From: Alphaproteobacteria bacterium
GTDB taxonomy: Bacteria; Pseudomonadota; Alphaproteobacteria; UBA9219; RFNS01
Length of the DNA stretch: 64,000 nucleotides
NCBI GenBank assembly: GCA_016124955.1
Contig: WGMR01000005.1
Span: 186,001-250,000 of the forward strand
Direction: 5' to 3'
Part shown: positions 7,392-16,636 of the stretch, one piece after another
Position numbering within the stretch: the first letter of the stretch is position 1
Layout of the letters: every line of letters begins with the position of its first letter
Translations under genes and position numbers: made by a program
Notes under the pieces: model-generated
The model's input: the letters and a program-made list of their open reading frames with translations, nothing else
Told to the model about the DNA's origin: nothing
The model's database searches: none

Positions 7392-10097
7392 CTATTCCTT
7401 GGCGGCCTTCGTCTTCTTGGGCTTGCCCACAGCCTTGGTTTTGGCTGGCTTTTTGGGTTTCTCGCCACCATCGCCGCCTGCGTTCTTGGCGGCCTTTGCG
7501 GCAAGGATTTCAAGGGCCTGTTCGAGGGTCAGGCTGTCCGGATCATAGGCCTTGGTGATGGTGGCCATCATCTTGCCGTGCTTCACATACGGCCCGTACC
7601 GGCCGGTATGCTGGGTAACGGCCTTGCTGTCGCCCGGGTGGTTGCCAAGATTTTTGGCCGGGCTGGACTGGCGCTGGTTGCCGCCCTTGCTCGGTTCGGC
7701 CAGCAGCACGACGGCGCGGTTAAGCCCGACTTCAAGCACGCTATCGTCAGCCGGCAGGCTTTTGTAGCGCGAACCCATTTTCAGATATGGGCCGAACCTG
7801 CCGACGCCGGCGAGAATCATTTCGCCATCTTCCGGATGCTTGCCGATCTCGCGCGGCAGCCCGAGCAGCTTGAGCGCGGTCTGCAGATCGACCATGTTCG
7901 GGTCCATATCCTTGAGCAGCGAAACGCGCTTCGGTTTCGGGCCGGTATCGGCTTTTTTCTTTTTCTTCTTTTTCTTCTTGCCGTCTTCGGGTTCCTCGGT
8001 TTTTTCCAAGACCGGTTCAGGCGCGACCACGGTTTTTTCGGGGCCAAGCTGTACATACGGGCCATAGGGGCCGACGCGCACGGAAACCGGCAGCTTGGTG
8101 GCCGGGTCCTGGCCCAGCTCCTTCGGACCTTCGAGATGCGGCTTGCCGTTTTCGCCCGACTCTATGACCGCGAGCGGCCGTGTGTTCTTGCAGGTGGGGT
8201 AATTGGAGCAACCGATAAAGGCGCCGAACTTGCCAAGCTTCAAGCCGAGCCGGCCGTTGCCGCAGGCCGTGCAGAGGCGGGGGTTGGAGCCGTCTTCCTG
8301 CACCGGGAAGAAATGCGGGCCGAGCGCTTCATCGAGCACATCAAGCACATCCGAAACCTTCAGATCCTTGGTGCCGTCGATCGCGGCGGAAAAACCGGTC
8401 CAGAAATCGTTCAGGACCTGCTTCCAATCGACATTGCCGGCGGAGATATCATCAAGCTTTTCTTCAAGGTCGGCGGTGAAATCATATTCCACATAATGGC
8501 CGAAAAAGTTTTCAAGGAACGCGGTGACGATGCGGCCGCGGTCTTCGGGCGTGAAGCGGCGCTTATCGAGCACGACATAGTTGCGATCTTGCAGGACCTG
8601 CATAATGCTGGCGTAGGTTGAAGGCCTTCCGATGCCCAGTTCTTCCAGTTTTTTCACGAGGCTGGCTTCGGTGTAGCGCGGCGGCGGCTGGGTGAAATGC
8701 TGGTCGGGCTTGACCTCGTTGCGATCGAGCTTTTCACCTTCCTTCATCGCGGGCAGGCGGGTGGATTTGCTTTCTTCGGAATCTTCCGTCGGATCTTCCT
8801 CTTCCACTTCCTGATATACGCGTTGATAACCGTCGAACACCATGACGGAACCGTTGGCGCGGAAAGTAGCCTTGCCGCCGTCGCCCTGAATATCGATCGC
8901 GACCTGATCGAGTACGGCGGGCGTCATCTGGCAGGCCGCCGTGCGCTGCCATATAAGCGTGTAGAGCCGCAGCTGGTCGCTATCCAGATATTGCGCGACG
9001 TCGTCGGGCTTGCGGTTAATATCGGTGGGGCGGATCGCCTCATGCGCTTCCTGCGCGTTCTTGGCCTTGTTCTTGTAGATGCGTGCCTCATCCGGCAGGT
9101 ATTTGTCGCCATAGTCGCGACCGATCATCTCGCGGATTGCGATGACGGCCTCGCCCGAAAGATCGACGCCGTCGGTACGCATATAGGTAATAAGGCCAAC
9201 CGCCTCGCCGCCGATCTCGGCGCCTTCATAAAGGTTTTGCGCGGTGCGCATGGTGCGTGTGGCGCTGAAGCCCAGCTTGCGCGAAGCTTCCTGTTGCAGC
9301 GTGGATGTGGTGAAGGGCGGTGCCGGGTTGCGGCGTGCCTGCTTGCGCTCGATCGTGCCGACATCAAAGCTCAGCGTGTTGATCAACGCGACGGCGGCGG
9401 CAGCATCGGATTCCGTCTTGAGTGCGAACTTATCGAGCTTCTGGCCCTTCAGCTGTGTCAGGCGGGCGGGGAAGGTCTGGCCGCCGCCGGTCTTGAAGAT
9501 GGCTTCGATGGTCCAGAATTCCTGCGCCTTGAATTTTTCAATTTCGGACTCGCGTTGGCAAATAAGGCGCAGCGCGACCGACTGCACGCGACCGGCCGAG
9601 CGCGAGCCCGGAAGCTTGCGCCACAGAACCGGCGAAAGCCGGAAGCCGACAAGGTAATCGAGCGCGCGCCGCGCCATATAGGCGTCGATCAAGGGCTGAT
9701 CGAGCCGGCGCGGGTTCGCCATGGCATCTTTTACGGCTTGCTTGGTGATTTCGTTGAAGGTGACGCGGTGGACCTGTTTGCCGTCCAGCACGCCTTTGTC
9801 TTTCAGGACTTCAAGCACGTGCCATGCAATGGCTTCGCCCTCGCGGTCCGGATCGGTCGCGAGGAAGACTTCTTGCGCTTGCTTGGTGCTGCTGGTGATT
9901 TCGTTGATCGCGCGGCTGGCGCGGTCGCCGATGGCCCAATCCATCGCGAAACTTTCGTCCGGGCGGACGGAACCGTCTTTGGGGGGCAAATCGCGGACAT
10001 GGCCGAAGGAGGCGATGACCTTATAGTCACTTCCCAAATACTTATTGATTGTTTTCGCCTTGGCCGGCGATTCGACGACGACGAGTTTTGTTGCCAC
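7392..10097 (-). CDS. topA: DNA topoisomerase I
   Basis: This is a 901-residue type IA topoisomerase that relaxes negative supercoils through a 5'-phosphotyrosine intermediate. The N-terminal TOPRIM domain begins KLVVVESPAKAKTI and carries the acidic motif ATDPDREGEAIAWH. The catalytic tyrosine lies in GLITYMRTDGVDLS (about residue 310). One four-cysteine zinc-ribbon module is visible (CTACGNGRLG ... CSNYPTCKN), followed by alphaproteobacterial-type C-terminal repeats (GRFGPYLKMG, GRYGPYVKHG) and a lysine/alanine-rich tail. A run of nine lysines (coded near 7954-7980) lies between the zinc module and the repeats. The start is GTG. It follows dprA by 17 bases on the same strand, and plsY-dprA-topA form a likely operon. 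Confidence 0.97.
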   Translation of the reverse strand: MATKLVVVESPAKAKTINKYLGSDYKVIASFGHVRDLPPKDGSVRPDESFAMDWAIGDRASRAINEITSSTKQAQEVFLATDPDREGEAIAWHVLEVLKDKGVLDGKQVHRVTFNEITKQAVKDAMANPRRLDQPLIDAYMARRALDYLVGFRLSPVLWRKLPGSRSAGRVQSVALRLICQRESEIEKFKAQEFWTIEAIFKTGGGQTFPARLTQLKGQKLDKFALKTESDAAAAVALINTLSFDVGTIERKQARRNPAPPFTTSTLQQEASRKLGFSATRTMRTAQNLYEGAEIGGEAVGLITYMRTDGVDLSGEAVIAIREMIGRDYGDKYLPDEARIYKNKAKNAQEAHEAIRPTDINRKPDDVAQYLDSDQLRLYTLIWQRTAACQMTPAVLDQVAIDIQGDGGKATFRANGSVMVFDGYQRVYQEVEEEDPTEDSEESKSTRLPAMKEGEKLDRNEVKPDQHFTQPPPRYTEASLVKKLEELGIGRPSTYASIMQVLQDRNYVVLDKRRFTPEDRGRIVTAFLENFFGHYVEYDFTADLEEKLDDISAGNVDWKQVLNDFWTGFSAAIDGTKDLKVSDVLDVLDEALGPHFFPVQEDGSNPRLCTACGNGRLGLKLGKFGAFIGCSNYPTCKNTRPLAVIESGENGKPHLEGPKELGQDPATKLPVSVRVGPYGPYVQLGPEKTVVAPEPVLEKTEEPEDGKKKKKKKKKADTGPKPKRVSLLKDMDPNMVDLQTALKLLGLPREIGKHPEDGEMILAGVGRFGPYLKMGSRYKSLPADDSVLEVGLNRAVVLLAEPSKGGNQRQSSPAKNLGNHPGDSKAVTQHTGRYGPYVKHGKMMATITKAYDPDSLTLEQALEILAAKAAKNAGGDGGEKPKKPAKTKAVGKPKKTKAAKE

Positions 10098-10114
10098 GCG
10101 TTTAACTCAGCTTC

Positions 10115-11227
10115 CTATGCAACCAGCATAACCTTGTTTCCGGGCAGGCGCTGGGCCCGCCCCGCCAGCTCAAGTTCCAGCAGGGCAGTCAGCACCAAAG
10201 GCGGCGACAAATGGCACTGCCTGATCAATTCGTCAACTGCCACTGGCGAAGGGCTAAGGTTTTCAATAAGTTGGTCGCGTATTCTTAAGAGTTCATCTTC
10301 ATCAAGCGGCGCAGGCGGCGGCACAAATGTTTCCTGTTCGGGTTCCGCGACCCTTATATCTTTCGGCAGGTTTGCAAGGATATCCTGCACGCTTTCGACC
10401 AGCGTCGCGCCCTGCTTGATCAGGTTGTTGGTGCCCTGACAACGCGGATCGAGCGGCGAGCCGGGAACGGCATAAACTTCCCGTCCCTGTTCGAGCGCGC
10501 GGTTGGCGGTAATAAGCGAGCCGGATTTTATCGCCGCTTCAATTACCACGACCCCGAGGCTGAGGCCTGAAATAATCCGGTTCCGGCGCGGGAAGTGCTG
10601 TGCGCGCGGTTCGCTGCCCAGCGGCATTTCCGCGACGATGCAGCCGGTTTCCATGATCCGCTGATACAGCGCGCGGTTTTCTTCGGGGTAAATATTGTCG
10701 ATGCCCCCCGCCAGCACGGCGGCGGTGCCGGTGGACAGGCTGCCGTTATGCGCGGCAGTATCGATGCCGCGCGCCATACCGGAAACAACGGTGACGTTCG
10801 CGGCGCCCAGTTCTTGCGCCAGCATCTCCGCCATTTTCTTGCCGTTGATCGAAGCGTTGCGTGCGCCGACGATGGCGATGCATGTTTTTGCAATGCAATC
10901 GGCGTTGCCGCGAATGGAAATGAGCGGCGGCGCATCTTCCAGCGCGGAAAGCGGCGCCGGGTAATCGGGCTCGCAGCAGGCAATCAGCCGTGCGCCGAAT
11001 TTTTCGTGCCGGGCGATTTCATCTTCCGCTTCGGCTGGCGATGGCAGCTTCAGCGCACGGGTGCGGCCGCCTTGGGCGGCAAGCCGTGGTATGTTTTCAA
11101 GCACGGCACCAATGCTTCGATAGCGCCCGAGCAGCGTGTGGAAGGTTATGGGGCCGATATTGTCTGTACGGCTGAGGCGCAGCCAATCGCGCCGCTCAGT
11201 ATCCGACAAGATGTGGCGTGCAGTCAT
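10115..11227 (-). CDS. dprA: DNA-processing protein DprA
   Basis: The 370-residue protein loads RecA on incoming single-stranded DNA during natural transformation. The central Rossmann-like domain has the family motifs CIAIVGARNAS, VVSGMARGIDTAAH, TAAVLAGGID, HFPRRNRIISGLS and VYAVPGSP. An N-terminal SAM-like helical part and a C-terminal winged-helix domain (about 300-365, VDELIRQCHLSPPLVLTALLELEL) complete the full-length architecture. The ATG overlaps the plsY stop by 4 bases (ATGA), so translation is probably coupled. No competence pilus genes appear in the window, so DprA alone does not prove transformability. Confidence 0.96.
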   Translation of the reverse strand: MTARHILSDTERRDWLRLSRTDNIGPITFHTLLGRYRSIGAVLENIPRLAAQGGRTRALKLPSPAEAEDEIARHEKFGARLIACCEPDYPAPLSALEDAPPLISIRGNADCIAKTCIAIVGARNASINGKKMAEMLAQELGAANVTVVSGMARGIDTAAHNGSLSTGTAAVLAGGIDNIYPEENRALYQRIMETGCIVAEMPLGSEPRAQHFPRRNRIISGLSLGVVVIEAAIKSGSLITANRALEQGREVYAVPGSPLDPRCQGTNNLIKQGATLVESVQDILANLPKDIRVAEPEQETFVPPPAPLDEDELLRIRDQLIENLSPSPVAVDELIRQCHLSPPLVLTALLELELAGRAQRLPGNKVMLVA

Positions 11228-11850
11228 GCCTTTTTTCTTCCGGCAGACGATGGGTTGATGCGCGGCTCGATCCCCGCGAGCAGGCGTTGGATGTTACCCC
11301 AGTGACGCATCCAGACGAACGCGCCGACAATAATGGTCAGCATAACAACATCCAGCGAAGCGAAGAATAGCGCGGCCAACGGCGATACGATCATGGCCGC
11401 GAGCGCGGCGAGCGAGGAATAGCGCATCAGCAATGCCATCAGCAGCCATGCCGCGATCGCGATCAGGCCGACGGGCCAGCTTGCCGCCAGAAATATGCCG
11501 ATGGCGGTGGCGACGCCCTTGCCGCCGTTGAATTTAAGCCATACCGGAAATATATGCCCGACCAGCGCCGCGAGGCCCGCGACAGGGGCAAGCCACGGCA
11601 TGATCAGCGCGCCGACCCCGACCGCGAGCGCGCCTTTTGCTCCATCGAGCAGCAAGGTTGCCGCGGCAAGGCCCTTTTTGCCGGTGCGCAGGACGTTGGT
11701 CGCGCCGATATTGCCTGAACCGATGCTGCGGATATCGGGCAGGCCGCTGAATTTTGTCAGCAACAGGCCGAAGGGAATGCTGCCAAGCAGGTATCCTATC
11801 GCGGCCGCGGTGGCGATGGCGATGATGTGATCGAGCGTAAGATCGGTCAT
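11224..11850 (-). CDS. plsY: Acyl-phosphate glycerol-3-phosphate acyltransferase PlsY
   Basis: This 208-residue inner-membrane enzyme transfers the acyl group from acyl-phosphate to glycerol 3-phosphate, the first acylation of phospholipid synthesis. The three family motifs are present: GSIPFG with GSGNIGATNVLR (about 22-55), GHIFPVWLKFNGGKGVAT (about 100-117), and a C-terminal HWGNIQRLLAGIEP. Several hydrophobic segments match the expected multi-pass topology. It is the first gene of the leftward plsY-dprA-topA series. A 95-base gap separates it from the divergent pseudouridine synthase, so promoters for both should lie there. Confidence 0.96.
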   Translation of the reverse strand: MTDLTLDHIIAIATAAAIGYLLGSIPFGLLLTKFSGLPDIRSIGSGNIGATNVLRTGKKGLAAATLLLDGAKGALAVGVGALIMPWLAPVAGLAALVGHIFPVWLKFNGGKGVATAIGIFLAASWPVGLIAIAAWLLMALLMRYSSLAALAAMIVSPLAALFFASLDVVMLTIIVGAFVWMRHWGNIQRLLAGIEPRINPSSAGRKKA

Positions 11851-11945
11851 GATGCGCGCAAGGGGCGACGCTCCGATAAGGAATCGCTTTTAAGGACGGA
11901 TGCTGATATCTGTTTGACCAGTTTCATCGGCGGCGGACTATAACC

Positions 11946-13022
11946 TTGAAATCGGCACGTGACAAATCAGCGGCGCGAAATCCTATAAAGGAAAAACCTT
12001 TAAAGGATAAATCTTCCGGCGTGTCGGGCGCAAAGGTCGGCAGTGCGACCGTAAAACCGGACGAAGCCAATACCCGGCTCGATCGCTGGTTCGGGCGGCA
12101 TTACCCCGCGATAAAGCACGGCCAGCTCGAAAAGCTTTTGCGCACGGGGCAAGTGCGGGTTGAGGGCAAGCGCGCGAAGGCGGCGCAGCGGCTCGAAGCG
12201 GGGCAACAGATACGCATTCCCCCCATCGGCGCAGCGCCTTCAGCCGGCGCAAACGGCAAGGGCGGCAAACCGGCGGGCGATAACGCCAAGATGCTCGCAA
12301 AACTCCGTTCCTGGATTTTGTTCGAAGATAAAGATGTGCTGGCCATCAACAAGCCCGCCGGGCTTGCAGTGCAAGGCGGGCCGGGGCTGACCGAACATCT
12401 TGACGATATGCTTGAATGCATGCGCACCCGCGAAGATGGCAAGCCAAAGCTTGTTCACCGGCTCGACCGCGAGACCAGCGGCGTTCTATTGCTCGCGAAG
12501 AATGCTTTTTCGGCAAGCAAGCTGACGGCGGCGTTCCGTTACCGCGAAACCAGCAAGCTTTATTGGGCGCTGACCATCGGCGTGCCGGACCCGCCCGCCG
12601 GCAAAATATCCGCGCCGCTGATTCGTGAAGGCGAGCGCATGGTCGTGAGCGAAAGCGAAGACGCGCAATCAGCCAAGACGCTCTATAAGGTTGTTGAAGC
12701 GGTCGGCAAAAAGGCAGCTTTTGTTGCGCTTTCTCCGTTAAGCGGCCGCACGCACCAATTGCGCGTGCATATGGCCTATGCCGGTACGCCGGTTGCGGGG
12801 GATAAATTTTATGGCGGCCCGGTACCTGAGGATTTACTTGAACTTGGGTTAGCCAAGCGCTTGCATTTGCACGCAAGAAGGTTAATCATACCGCATCCTC
12901 GCCGGGGTTTCATTGACGTTATTGCGCCACTTTTGCCTGATATGCAAAAAAGCTGGCGCGCGCTGAATTTCGGCACGGACGCTGATGACCTGTTTACGGA
13001 CGTAAAAACAAGGAGGGAATGA
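11946..13022 (+). CDS. RluC/RluD-family 23S rRNA pseudouridine synthase
   Basis: The 358-residue protein has an N-terminal lysine-rich extension, an S4 RNA-binding domain (about 40-100, TRLDRWFGRHYP) and a RluA-type catalytic domain. The catalytic aspartate lies in HRLDRETSGVLLLAKN (about 172-187), and the second signature GRTHQLRVHMAYAGTPVAGD is intact. The pattern suggests RluC, which modifies 23S rRNA, but RluD or another paralogue cannot be excluded. The start is uncertain: the TTG at 11946 lacks a good ribosome site, and a GTG about 25 codons downstream would drop the basic extension. The stop is followed after one base by the AsmA-family gene, whose AGGAGG site lies inside this coding end. 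Confidence 0.9.
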   Translation: MKSARDKSAARNPIKEKPLKDKSSGVSGAKVGSATVKPDEANTRLDRWFGRHYPAIKHGQLEKLLRTGQVRVEGKRAKAAQRLEAGQQIRIPPIGAAPSAGANGKGGKPAGDNAKMLAKLRSWILFEDKDVLAINKPAGLAVQGGPGLTEHLDDMLECMRTREDGKPKLVHRLDRETSGVLLLAKNAFSASKLTAAFRYRETSKLYWALTIGVPDPPAGKISAPLIREGERMVVSESEDAQSAKTLYKVVEAVGKKAAFVALSPLSGRTHQLRVHMAYAGTPVAGDKFYGGPVPEDLLELGLAKRLHLHARRLIIPHPRRGFIDVIAPLLPDMQKSWRALNFGTDADDLFTDVKTRRE

Positions 13023-13023
13023 C

Positions 13024-14982
13024 ATGGCTGATGAAGGCAAGCCGAACAGTGGCAAGGCTGTCAGACGGATAGGCGCTGTCATAGCTGCGGTCATCTTCAT
13101 CCCCATCATAGTTATCGGCATCCTTATTGCCACGTTCGACGCCAACAAATTCAGGGGCGAAATTGCCGAAGTGCTGTCCGGCCAGCTTGGCCGTACCGTC
13201 ACCCTCAACGGCAATATGAGCCTGAGCTTCAGTTCGGGCGGGGCCGTGCTTGTGATCGACAATGTCGAGGTCGCCAACCCGGATTGGGCCAGCCGTCCGA
13301 TCATGGCCAAGATCGGCCATCTTGAACTCGCGGTCGCGCTCGCGCCGCTGCTCAGCCATAACCTTCAAATCGACCGCTTTACGCTTAGCGCCGCGGATGT
13401 CGAGCTTGAAACCAGCAAGACCGGCAAGGGCAATTGGGAATTCAAACCGAAAAAAACCGCAGCAGCCAGCGAAACGGACGCCGAAGATGACGGCGGGGAA
13501 CAGAGCGTCAGGCTTTCCGTCGATAAAGCGAAGGTCCATGATACGCGGCTCGCTTTCCGTGACGGCAAGACCGGCAAGGTAACGGAAGTGAAGCTTGCCA
13601 ACCTTGAACTCGCTATCGGCGACGAAACCCAGATTGATGCCGCCGGCGCGTTCGGCGAACAAGATTTTAAGGTCAGCCTTGCGGGCGGCGCGTTTGACGA
13701 TCTGATTGCCGACAAGGAATGGGCGTTTGAAGGCCGTGCAGCTTTTGCCGGCAACACTGTTGAAGGTTCGGGCAAGCTGCGCCAGAAGGGCAAGATCGTC
13801 GATTTGTCCCCCGTGACGCTTGGCACGCCGATGGGCAAGCTGGCGGGTGCCTTGAACATCAACAGCACCGGCGCGCGCCCGAAAATCAAAGGCGAGCTTT
13901 CATCCGAAAAGCTGGTGGCCGCTACCAAGACCGAAGGTGTAATCGCGGGCGCGGTTGAAGGCGTGGTCAATGCCGCCGTTCCAAAGCGCATGTTCAGCGA
14001 AGACAAGATCGATCTTACCGGTTTGCGCGCGGCGGACGCGAATATCGAGCTTTCGATCGACGCATTTGAAACCCCGGCGGCAACAATCGAACATATCGTA
14101 ACGGTCGTGAGCCTCGATAACGGCAAGCTTTCGATGATGCCGGTCGGGTTCAGCCTTGCGGGTAACCCGCTGCGTGCGCGGGTCAGCGTCAATGCCGCGC
14201 CAGACGTGCCGCAGGTTTCCATGATCCTGCAGGGCGAAAAAATCGACAGCAACAGCCTGCTGGCGCTATGGGACCTCGATAAGGTTGTGGTCGGGCCGAC
14301 GAACATCGACATCGATGTCAACGGCGCGGGCGATAGCCTGCATGCCATAGCCGCTTCGCTCGATGGGCAGGCTTCGCTGGAAGTCGGCAAGGGTGAAATA
14401 CCGGCCAGCGGCATGAAGGAAATGGCCGGCGGGCTTATGAACATCCTGCTGCCGGGCGCGGAAGGCGTCACGGATGCGAGCCTTACCTGCATCAGCAGCA
14501 AGTTCACGATCAAGAACGGTATCGCGACCGCCAAGGGGCTGCTGGCTGATACCAACCTTGTGACCATCGCGGGTGCGGGCGGCGTGAACCTTGGTGAAGA
14601 AACGATCGACATGCTGCTCAAGCCGCTGCCGAAGCAGAAAACGCTGCTTGATGCCGCGGTCCCGCTGCGCGTGACCGGCAAGCTGAACAAGCCCGGCTTC
14701 AACCTCGATGCCAGCGGCGTGGCGCAAACGGCAGCCAGCAGGCTGCTTGGCGTGCAGCTGCCGCAAAGCGGCCTTAAGGTTCCTGTGGTGGACAGCAGCA
14801 AGGTAACCGCGGGCAACCCGTGCACGCTTGCGCTTGCCAACCCGGTTTATGCCGAACAGGAACAAAAGCCCGGCGTGCTGACGCCGAAGATCGAGGAAGC
14901 CAAGCAGGCGATCGAGGATAAAACCAAGGGCGTCGTCGATATGCTGGGCAAGGATCTGGGCGCCAAGCTGTTCGGGAATTGA
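13024..14982 (+). CDS. AsmA-family envelope protein
   Basis: The 652-residue product has a single N-terminal membrane anchor (about 15-37) followed by a long predominantly beta periplasmic part. The start of that part has the AsmA signature (FDANKFRGEIAEVLSGQLGR, then PDWASRPIMAKIGHLEL), and the far C-terminus has the AsmA_2-like region (MLLKPLPKQKTLLDAAVPLR). AsmA-like proteins are thought to bridge inner and outer membranes and take part in phospholipid transport. That role fits the nearby hpnN-mlaA genes but is inference. A strong AAGGAGG ribosome site precedes the ATG. The stop overlaps the ATP12 start by one base (TGATG). Confidence 0.88.
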   Translation: MADEGKPNSGKAVRRIGAVIAAVIFIPIIVIGILIATFDANKFRGEIAEVLSGQLGRTVTLNGNMSLSFSSGGAVLVIDNVEVANPDWASRPIMAKIGHLELAVALAPLLSHNLQIDRFTLSAADVELETSKTGKGNWEFKPKKTAAASETDAEDDGGEQSVRLSVDKAKVHDTRLAFRDGKTGKVTEVKLANLELAIGDETQIDAAGAFGEQDFKVSLAGGAFDDLIADKEWAFEGRAAFAGNTVEGSGKLRQKGKIVDLSPVTLGTPMGKLAGALNINSTGARPKIKGELSSEKLVAATKTEGVIAGAVEGVVNAAVPKRMFSEDKIDLTGLRAADANIELSIDAFETPAATIEHIVTVVSLDNGKLSMMPVGFSLAGNPLRARVSVNAAPDVPQVSMILQGEKIDSNSLLALWDLDKVVVGPTNIDIDVNGAGDSLHAIAASLDGQASLEVGKGEIPASGMKEMAGGLMNILLPGAEGVTDASLTCISSKFTIKNGIATAKGLLADTNLVTIAGAGGVNLGEETIDMLLKPLPKQKTLLDAAVPLRVTGKLNKPGFNLDASGVAQTAASRLLGVQLPQSGLKVPVVDSSKVTAGNPCTLALANPVYAEQEQKPGVLTPKIEEAKQAIEDKTKGVVDMLGKDLGAKLFGN

Positions 14983-15695
14983 TGAAGCCCGCCAAGCGTT
15001 TCTGGAAAAAGGTTGCGGTAGCAGAAGGTGAGGGCGGCGGGTTTGCCATCCTGCTTGATGGCAAGCCGCTCAAGACCCCTGCGGGCCGTGTGTATGCCGT
15101 GCCCTTTGCGGCGCTGGCGGAGGCCGTGGCGGCCGAATGGGACGCCGTGGAGCAGGTTATCGAACCCCATAACATGCCGCTGACCCAGCTTTGCGCAACG
15201 GCGCAGGATATTGTGCCCGGGCAGCGTGCGCAGATCATCGAACAATTAACGGCCTATGCGGGCGCCGACCTGCTTTGCTACAGGGCCTTGGAACCGACGG
15301 ATCTGGCTGAGCGGCAGAATGCGCGGTGGCAGCCATTGCTGGATTGGGCGGCGGCACGGTTCGGCGCCACATTGCAAACCACGCAGGGCATTGGTCACAT
15401 CAAGCAGGATAAAAACACTATCAAGGTGTTAGGCGATGAAGTTAAGCGGCTGGATGATATCGGGCTAGCAGCCTTACAACTTGGCGTGAGCGTCAGCGGT
15501 TCGTTGATAACCGGGCTGGCGTTGCTTGAGCGGCATATATCGGCCGATGCTGCCTTTGCCGTCGCCGAGATGGATGCAAGCTATCAGATAGAAAAATGGG
15601 GGCTGGACCCGGAAGCCGCAAAGCGGCGCGAAACGGTTCTGGCCGATTTGAAGGCAGTAGAGCGGCTGGCGGCAACGTTGCCCGCCCGGCGCTAA
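14982..15695 (+). CDS. ATP12-family F1-ATPase assembly chaperone
   Basis: The protein (about 237 residues) matches the ATP12 family, found in mitochondria and alphaproteobacteria, where it binds the F1 alpha subunit during ATP synthase assembly. Diagnostic stretches are FWKKVAVAEGEGG at the start, ILLDGKPLKTPAGR, AVAAEWDAVEQVIEP with HNMPLTQL, and ADLLCYRA. I chose the ATG overlapping the AsmA stop (TGATG) over the in-frame TTG 3 bases earlier. It is the last gene of the RluC-AsmA-ATP12 run and ends at a strong hairpin terminator. No ATP synthase genes are in the window. Confidence 0.93.
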   Translation: MKPAKRFWKKVAVAEGEGGGFAILLDGKPLKTPAGRVYAVPFAALAEAVAAEWDAVEQVIEPHNMPLTQLCATAQDIVPGQRAQIIEQLTAYAGADLLCYRALEPTDLAERQNARWQPLLDWAAARFGATLQTTQGIGHIKQDKNTIKVLGDEVKRLDDIGLAALQLGVSVSGSLITGLALLERHISADAAFAVAEMDASYQIEKWGLDPEAAKRRETVLADLKAVERLAATLPARR

Positions 15696-15714
15696 GGTTC
15701 TTTCCAGTAAATAA

Positions 15715-15746
15715 AAAAGGGGCGGCATTTTCATGCCGCCCCTTTT
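15715..15746. terminator. Bidirectional Rho-independent terminator
   Basis: A perfect 14-base-pair stem (15715-15728 with 15733-15746, AAAAGGGGCGGCAT with ATGCCGCCCCTTTT) encloses a 4-base loop. A-rich sequence on one side and T-rich on the other give uridine tails on both strands. It lies between the converging ATP12 and mlaA genes and should stop both transcripts. Confidence 0.93.
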
Positions 15747-15767
15747 GCAGTTGATTTGCGCCCGGCG

Positions 15768-16571
15768 CTATTCGCTGCCCAGCGGAGTTGTCATCGGTTC
15801 GTAATCATATTCTTCGTACTGCATCGACATCGGCTGAGCCTTGATGCCGAGCTGCTTGTTGCGATACTGGCGGTACACGCTGCGCATCTGCGCGTAGAAG
15901 TCGAGCGAGCCTTCCTTCAGGCTGTCGAGCGCTTCGATGTTCTTTTCGCGCTTGACGACGCCGCTGCCGGCAAAACTGCTGTAGTTGAAGATATCTTCGG
16001 TGGTGTCGGTGCCGAACTTGGCGATATAGCCCCACGGCGACATCACCATATCCACGCCCTTGCCGATGCCGTCGCGTATGTTCGACGGGCCGAGCAGGGG
16101 CAGCACGATATAGGCGCCTTCACCGAAGCCCCAGACATGCAGGGTCTGGCCGAAATCGCCTTCCTGACGATCGAGGCCGACTTCGTCGCTGACATCAAAC
16201 ATGCCGCCGACGCCAGCCACCGTGTTTACAAGGAAACGACCGGCCGTGGTGCCCGCGCTGGACACTTCGCCTTGCATCATGTTGTTGGCGAAGATCACCG
16301 GCTCTTCCATGTTGCTGACGATGCCTGCAACGCGGTTGCGGATAAATTCAGGGAAGACGAAACGGTAAGCTTGTGCGATCGGGCGGAACAGAATGCGATC
16401 GAGGAAATCATTGACCTCGAAGATACCGCGGTTCATCGGTTCGAGCGGATCGTTGGTGCGCTCGTACTCCGCGCGCTGCGCCGGATCTTCGGGAACGGAA
16501 GCGCAAGCGCCAAGCGTTACGCACAAAAGCGCAATCGCAAACGATCGGATGGCCAGACCACGGTATTTCAT
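15768..16571 (-). CDS. mlaA: MlaA/VacJ outer-membrane lipid asymmetry lipoprotein
   Basis: The product (about 267 residues from the ATG at 16571, AGAGG 7 bases upstream) is a lipoprotein with lipobox LGAC at about residue 23. The family core is clear: NDPLEPMNRGIFEVNDFLD, ANNMMQGEVSSAGTTAGRF, then GMFDVSDEVGL and a glycine/proline-rich GFGEGAYIVLPLLGPS. MlaA removes mislocalised phospholipids from the outer leaflet and passes them toward the inner membrane. It lies 65 bases downstream of hpnN on the same strand with no terminator between, so the two are likely cotranscribed. This suggests coordinated hopanoid or phospholipid traffic. Confidence 0.95.
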   Translation of the reverse strand: MKYRGLAIRSFAIALLCVTLGACASVPEDPAQRAEYERTNDPLEPMNRGIFEVNDFLDRILFRPIAQAYRFVFPEFIRNRVAGIVSNMEEPVIFANNMMQGEVSSAGTTAGRFLVNTVAGVGGMFDVSDEVGLDRQEGDFGQTLHVWGFGEGAYIVLPLLGPSNIRDGIGKGVDMVMSPWGYIAKFGTDTTEDIFNYSSFAGSGVVKREKNIEALDSLKEGSLDFYAQMRSVYRQYRNKQLGIKAQPMSMQYEEYDYEPMTTPLGSE

Positions 16572-16636
16572 CGGAGAACCTCTGAGCAGCATTAGGCGGG
16601 TAACCGGTTGAATACATACAACAACCAGCTATGCTT

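Noticed and set aside
8697-10439. A 580-residue plus-strand frame opposite topA and dprA
   Set aside because: The minus-strand genes have full catalytic motifs; this frame has none and spans a gene boundary.
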